Shown here: positions 60,297 to 64,000 of the stretch, in pieces | How the letters are laid out: the number at the start of each line of letters is the position of its first letter | How positions within the stretch are numbered: position 1 is the stretch's first letter | From: Candidatus Pedobacter colombiensis | GTDB lineage: Bacteria > Bacteroidota > Bacteroidia > Sphingobacteriales > Sphingobacteriaceae | DNA: 64,000 nucleotides | Direction: 5' to 3' | Assembly: GCA_029202485.1 (NCBI GenBank) | Contig: CP119313.1 | Span: forward strand, 1,178,001-1,242,000 | The notes under the pieces: generated by a model | The model's database searches: none | Seen by the model: only the letters and a program-made list of their open reading frames with translations | Told to the model about the DNA's origin: nothing | Position numbers and translations under genes: made by a program

Positions 60297-60960
60297 TGCC
60301 GGACTCAGGATAAGAAATGCGGTTGATCCGCCAATGGACCAGGGATTTCCTGTTTATGGGAGCATGGGAGGGATCGTATATGATCACAATAAAGTTCCTA
60401 TGCTTTTAACCTGTTATCACTGCGTGCATAACCCGCATTTGAAATGGAATCATTTTGTAATTGACAAACCGAATTGCATCGTAGTAAATGAGAACGATCA
60501 GGAAGTAGGGACAATTGTACAAGCAATCCGGGATGAAACGGTGGATATCGCCCTGATCAAACCTGTAGCGGGCGCAACCCTCGATACCGACATTTTCACG
60601 TTTGGAAAGATAACAGGTGCGAGAAGCTTAACCGAAGAGGAAGAAGGGAACAAGATTGCTTTAAAGATGCATGGTAGCGTTGTTGATCATGGGATGGGTT
60701 TATTTACAGGTATCGCGCCTCGCACCGGTAGTTATTACGAGGGAGAAAGCAGTTTGGGTAAACACTACCTGAATAAACTGATCAAGGTAACCCCAATACA
60801 GGGAGTTTTTAGTATGGTAGGGGATTCCGGTTCGTTCATCCTGGATGCAAATAATGAAGTTGCAGGGATGGTAGTGATGGGAGGTAGTGACACTACTTAT
60901 GGCATACCAGCTTATAGAATTGAAAAGGCTTTAAAAATCACGTTTAAAAAACCACTCTGA
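60286..60960 (+). CDS. Trypsin-like serine protease, second gene of the triad
   Basis: The start is GTG 60286 (VEISAGLRIRNAVDPPMDQ), overlapping the previous gene. The 224-residue protein shows the chymotrypsin-fold triad: LLTCYHCVHNPHLKW (His), ETVDIALIKPVAGA (Asp), FSMVGDSGSFILDANNEVAG (Ser in G-D-S-G-S). No signal peptide is visible, so it is probably cytosolic. Proteases of this type coupled to membrane proteins occur in bacterial conflict systems. The target is unknown. Confidence 0.8.
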   Translation: MEISAGLRIRNAVDPPMDQGFPVYGSMGGIVYDHNKVPMLLTCYHCVHNPHLKWNHFVIDKPNCIVVNENDQEVGTIVQAIRDETVDIALIKPVAGATLDTDIFTFGKITGARSLTEEEEGNKIALKMHGSVVDHGMGLFTGIAPRTGSYYEGESSLGKHYLNKLIKVTPIQGVFSMVGDSGSFILDANNEVAGMVVMGGSDTTYGIPAYRIEKALKITFKKPL

Positions 60961-60961
60961 T

Positions 60962-62584
60962 ATGAAACAACTATTACTTGTCATTTTCTTTGTGCCGGTA
61001 TTGGCATCTGCTCAAAGAACGATCACTATCGATTTGGATAAATCAGACCTTACGCAAACCACAAGGGCCGGTAATACGGACATTGTGCTAAAATTTTCCA
61101 ACTGCGATGCAGGGGGGCAAATAAATGCAACAATAAAAAAGACCGGCGCTGGCCCCAAGCAAAAGGTTATTAATTGTTCCGAAGGAATTAAGCTGTCATT
61201 AAGCGAGGTCCTCAGCACAACGATGTCACTTAAAGCAGGCGCAAAATTCCTTGCCATTTCATTCGATACAAAAGGGGCTGCCACCTTAGTAAAGGATCAA
61301 GGTGGAAATGGAGCTGCCGCTAAACCGGTCAGCTTCTATGACGAATCGACCCTTAAGCCAGAACATTTTGACGATAAGGACAAAAAGTATAGGATGGTGG
61401 AGTATTTTCCATGTAGGCCTGGATACGAAACTAAAAATCATGGGAACGCCCGTAGAGGATTCTGGTATAACCTGTTTGGAAATGACAAAGGTGACGGAGC
61501 AGTATTTGTCATCAATAATTTCAATGTGCTGAAGTACGACATTTCTGTCGGCAATACTTTTGAAAACCGGTTTACTGAAGTGCCCGCACTTTTCAATACA
61601 GTTGGAGGGCTAATTTCGGACGGAGTTAAAGCGGAGAGTGGGGTAACCATTGTTGAGGATATCCAAGCTATCATGGTTTTAAACAGGCAATTGAAAAAAA
61701 TAATGACCGAAGATTGTTTAGATTTTGAGGAAGCAAAAAAGCAGTTCAAAACCAATGTAGAGGCGACTTTTGTGGAGAATGGCAAGTTCTGCGGAATAGA
61801 CTGTTTTTACAATGAAAAAGTTGGCGCTGAAATTACCAGTGCTGGCACGAGGGAAAAATTCAATGAGAACATGAAGGCTCAACTCCACCTTACTATAACT
61901 CCGGATTCTCTGGTTACAGAAACCATTGCCATGTATGAACTTTTAATGAGTACCAAATTCCAGTACCACAGCAATATCATTCAGTTGGAGAATGCAGATG
62001 AAGTGGTGTATACATTAAACATCAAGGGGAAAACGGGAGTAAAGAATGCAAATATCAATGTGACCAATCAGCCCATCCGTGTGCCGATATTTGGGGGAGT
62101 TAAAATTGACTTCAGCACCGGTTTTTATTATTCCACGATCAAGAATGAGAAATATGCGCTCAGGAGTATTGCCATAAACGATTCAACGAACAAAAAGGAA
62201 ATCGTAAACGAAGGTAATTTTAGTGGCGGCACAGCAGGGATCAATGCCCTGATGCACATTTATCCAAGGCTCAGTAAGCATTTCAATGCCTCGCTAACAT
62301 TTGGGGTTGGTAAGGCATTGGATCTGAATTATTCAATCCTATTTGGCGGCAGTCTGCTTTTTGGCAGAGACAATAGGTTTGCGCTGAGTGGCGGTTGGAA
62401 CCTATCCAATATAAAGGTGCTGTCCCAGGCTAACCTTGACAGTACAGGAAGCCGGGTGCAACTTGCCAATGACGCTACGGACGTGAAGTACGATAATAAA
62501 TTCAAGCGCGGCGCCTTCGTTAGTTTCACCTACTCCCTTTCAGGAAAAAAGGCCCAGCCTGCTGCCGAAAAAGAGGAAAAATAA
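60962..62584 (+). CDS. Secreted/outer-membrane-type protein, third gene of the triad
   Basis: The 540-residue protein has a signal peptide ending VLASAQRTI. A beta-rich N-terminal domain (TITIDLDKSDLTQTTRAG) is followed by a helical middle with four Cys residues (EDCLDFEEAKKQF and KFCGIDCFYNEK). The C-terminal half looks like a small barrel with aromatic alternation (FSTGFYYSTIKNEKYAL, NYSILFGGSLLFGRDNRFAL), ending SFTYSLSGKK and a charged tail. The start is ATG 60962, 1 nt after the protease stop. It may be the protease substrate or an envelope partner. Confidence 0.6.
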   Translation: MKQLLLVIFFVPVLASAQRTITIDLDKSDLTQTTRAGNTDIVLKFSNCDAGGQINATIKKTGAGPKQKVINCSEGIKLSLSEVLSTTMSLKAGAKFLAISFDTKGAATLVKDQGGNGAAAKPVSFYDESTLKPEHFDDKDKKYRMVEYFPCRPGYETKNHGNARRGFWYNLFGNDKGDGAVFVINNFNVLKYDISVGNTFENRFTEVPALFNTVGGLISDGVKAESGVTIVEDIQAIMVLNRQLKKIMTEDCLDFEEAKKQFKTNVEATFVENGKFCGIDCFYNEKVGAEITSAGTREKFNENMKAQLHLTITPDSLVTETIAMYELLMSTKFQYHSNIIQLENADEVVYTLNIKGKTGVKNANINVTNQPIRVPIFGGVKIDFSTGFYYSTIKNEKYALRSIAINDSTNKKEIVNEGNFSGGTAGINALMHIYPRLSKHFNASLTFGVGKALDLNYSILFGGSLLFGRDNRFALSGGWNLSNIKVLSQANLDSTGSRVQLANDATDVKYDNKFKRGAFVSFTYSLSGKKAQPAAEKEEK

Positions 62585-62650
62585 TCTTTTAACTATTCTT
62601 TTAAATTTAGCTGTATTGGCATATTTAGCGGTTTAAATAAATACCATATT

Positions 62651-64000
62651 ATGAATCGAAAAGACGAAATGTCTGAGATCAGACGGTTATTCATTCTTTG
62701 GCTAACTGAAATTGAGGTAGAGAATGCAGAAACGTATTATGACATTAATAAGGTTTCAGAACATCTATGTCGCCTATTACTAAATCTTCTTTACGATTAT
62801 AAACTTGAAGATTTAAACAAAATAAAAGCAAATTTTCCGGGATTAGATATTGGTGATGAGAGCGTTTCGAAAATTGCATTCCAGGTGACCTCTCGTACTG
62901 ATCGACAAAAAATCACTGAAAATCTAACCTCGATTGTTGATAAGAATTATCACACAGTATTTTCTTCAGGAATTAAGTTCCTTATTTTAAGCAATTCAGG
63001 TAAGGTGGTATATACTGCTAAAACCAAACTGCCAACAACAATTCTTCCAACTTTTGACATTAATCGGGATATTGTTTATCCCGACCATTTAATAAAAAGA
63101 ATAGAAGATATTTTTGAAGAGGAAGATGATCTTGTTAAATTCTCCCAAGTAAAGGCTTTATTGATTAAAGAGCTTGCCCCTCGCTTTAAGACGATCGGTA
63201 CATCTCCTGAAGCGGAAGAAATTAAAGGGCTAAACGAACAAATTAAAACGTTGATTGAAAAAGTAGATAGACAAGGTAGTGGGCAATTTCAGGTTTTAAG
63301 TCATTTTTTCGAAGGAGATCTAGAGGTTCCTTCCCTAAAGCAGCTACACCATCGTACCAATTTATTAGAGGGTTTCCTTAAAATTATTAGGGATAGGGGA
63401 ATGCTGTGGATTCAAGGACCTACCTCAACGGGGAAAACAAGCGCAGCTGTATCAATAGCTCACTTTTGGGAAGGCAAAATTTTGTGGATTGACTGTCGTG
63501 GCATAAACGAAGATCAATTTATAGAGCATATACTTGCATCCTTAGGTGTATATTTTAATATCGCTTTTGACCGGACATTTAAGACTACAGTTTCAAATCT
63601 TATTGATCAAATTGAACGCGGGACTTTGTTAGTATTTAATGATGTACCTCAATTAAATCCAGCTTTAAGGACTCAAAACCAATTGAGTTATTTTATTGGC
63701 CAAGCAATACTTGCAGGAGCTAACATAGTCGTTACTTCTAATTTTACCCCTTCAAATAATTTTGGAGAAAGCGATGGATTTGAATCAGTGCCAGGAGAAA
63801 TCCCCCCGTTTTTACCGGAGGATACTGAAAGCTTGTTTAAATTAATGGGTGGACCAGAAGAGTTGTTGGCACCAATGAGTAAGTTAATTACAAGTTCAAC
63901 TCAGGGACATCCATTGTTAATAAAATCTGCAATAAAATATCTTAAGGAACGAGACTGGAAAGTAGATGAAGACGCAATTGTATCCTTGTTTACCGGTCGA
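62651..64000 (+). CDS. SMEK-domain STAND-type ATPase, 3' truncated by the window
   Basis: The frame is open from ATG 62651 to the right edge (450 codons). The N terminus matches the SMEK domain: RRLFILWLTEIEVENAETYY, LCRLLLNLLYDYKLEDLNKI, FPGLDIGDESVSKIAFQVTS (a D...QVTS nuclease-like core) and VIDKNYHTVFSSGIKFLILS-like strands. After a linker a P-loop follows, MLWIQGPTSTGKTSAAVSIA, then WIDCRGI and TLLVFNDVPQLNP. This layout is typical of Avs-like or STAND antiviral sensors in which SMEK serves as effector. The sensor part lies beyond the window. Confidence 0.75.
   Translation, partial: MNRKDEMSEIRRLFILWLTEIEVENAETYYDINKVSEHLCRLLLNLLYDYKLEDLNKIKANFPGLDIGDESVSKIAFQVTSRTDRQKITENLTSIVDKNYHTVFSSGIKFLILSNSGKVVYTAKTKLPTTILPTFDINRDIVYPDHLIKRIEDIFEEEDDLVKFSQVKALLIKELAPRFKTIGTSPEAEEIKGLNEQIKTLIEKVDRQGSGQFQVLSHFFEGDLEVPSLKQLHHRTNLLEGFLKIIRDRGMLWIQGPTSTGKTSAAVSIAHFWEGKILWIDCRGINEDQFIEHILASLGVYFNIAFDRTFKTTVSNLIDQIERGTLLVFNDVPQLNPALRTQNQLSYFIGQAILAGANIVVTSNFTPSNNFGESDGFESVPGEIPPFLPEDTESLFKLMGGPEELLAPMSKLITSSTQGHPLLIKSAIKYLKERDWKVDEDAIVSLFTGR

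Noticed and set aside
1..64000. CRISPR arrays, tRNA genes or rRNA
   Set aside because: No regularly spaced direct repeats or tRNA-like folds with CCA-type ends were seen by reading; a dedicated scan was not possible.

Overview
The window looks like part of a chromosome from a Bacteroidota bacterium, most likely a Sphingobacteriaceae member close to Pedobacter or Mucilaginibacter. The taxon is inferred from gene families, not from a marker gene. The evidence is a type IX secretion (T9SS) adhesin with a gliding-type C-terminal sorting domain plus its PorP/SprF partner, DUF5686, DUF6266 and DUF6122 proteins, GH28 pectin-degrading enzymes, lipoproteins, promoters of the TAnnTTTG type, and island genes (DUF3276, DUF932, Api92-like) typical of Bacteroidota integrative elements. 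I saw no rRNA, tRNA or CRISPR array.

Region 1 (1-5.9 kb) is mobile-element cargo. It holds a truncated membrane protein followed by two tiny paralogous proline-rich proteins, a YnfA-type membrane protein, a PUR/DUF3276-RadC fusion, a DUF932 gene broken by a one-base frameshift, a tandem pair of small paralogues and an Api92-like protein. Region 2 (6-20 kb) is a defence island: a PD-(D/E)xK nuclease next to a SEFIR protein, an HNH-like protein beside a very long hairpin and excisionase-like regulators, a NdpA-like nucleoid protein coupled to a membrane protein, a second nuclease-like gene, a Gabija pair (gajA/gajB) with a ParB-like follower, and, divergent from gajA, an uncharacterised two-gene cassette whose second gene has a PD-(D/E)xK signature. 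The best candidates for an undescribed system are that cassette (18.4-20.0 kb), the nuclease/SEFIR pair (6.1-8.9 kb) and the membrane protein/serine protease/outer-membrane triad at 59.6-62.6 kb.

Region 3 (20-36 kb) is more chromosomal in character: two small genes of unknown function, a T9SS adhesin of 1484 residues with eight SprB-type repeats in an operon with porP/sprF, a cyclic-nucleotide-binding/AraC fusion regulator, two GH28 pectinases, a DUF5686 outer-membrane protein, a Crp-family regulator and an NAD-dependent reductase. Region 4 (36-40.7 kb) is a graveyard of Rhs-type polymorphic toxin ends: three Rhs core fragments, each followed by AT-rich immunity-like genes. Region 5 (40.8-47 kb) is a sulfur-handling locus (two YeeE/YedE-type transporters, MFS, DUF2892, a persulfide dioxygenase-rhodanese-rhodanese-methyltransferase fusion, TauE/SafE, Crp/Fnr regulator). 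Three of its promoters carry the same 19-bp element exactly 22 bp upstream of the -7 box.

Region 6 (47-58 kb) contains two nearly identical 1233-bp IS3-family copies with different 3-bp target duplications. Between them lie a secreted HExxH lipoprotein with a small lipoprotein partner, an Rpn-nuclease tail, mnmH and selD (tRNA selenation), a DUF6266 protein and a candidate structured RNA. The second IS copy has replaced the last nine codons of a Crp-like gene. Region 7 (58-64 kb) returns to accessory DNA: small orphan genes, a decayed PKD-like domain, the protease triad, and a SMEK-domain STAND ATPase cut by the right edge of the window.
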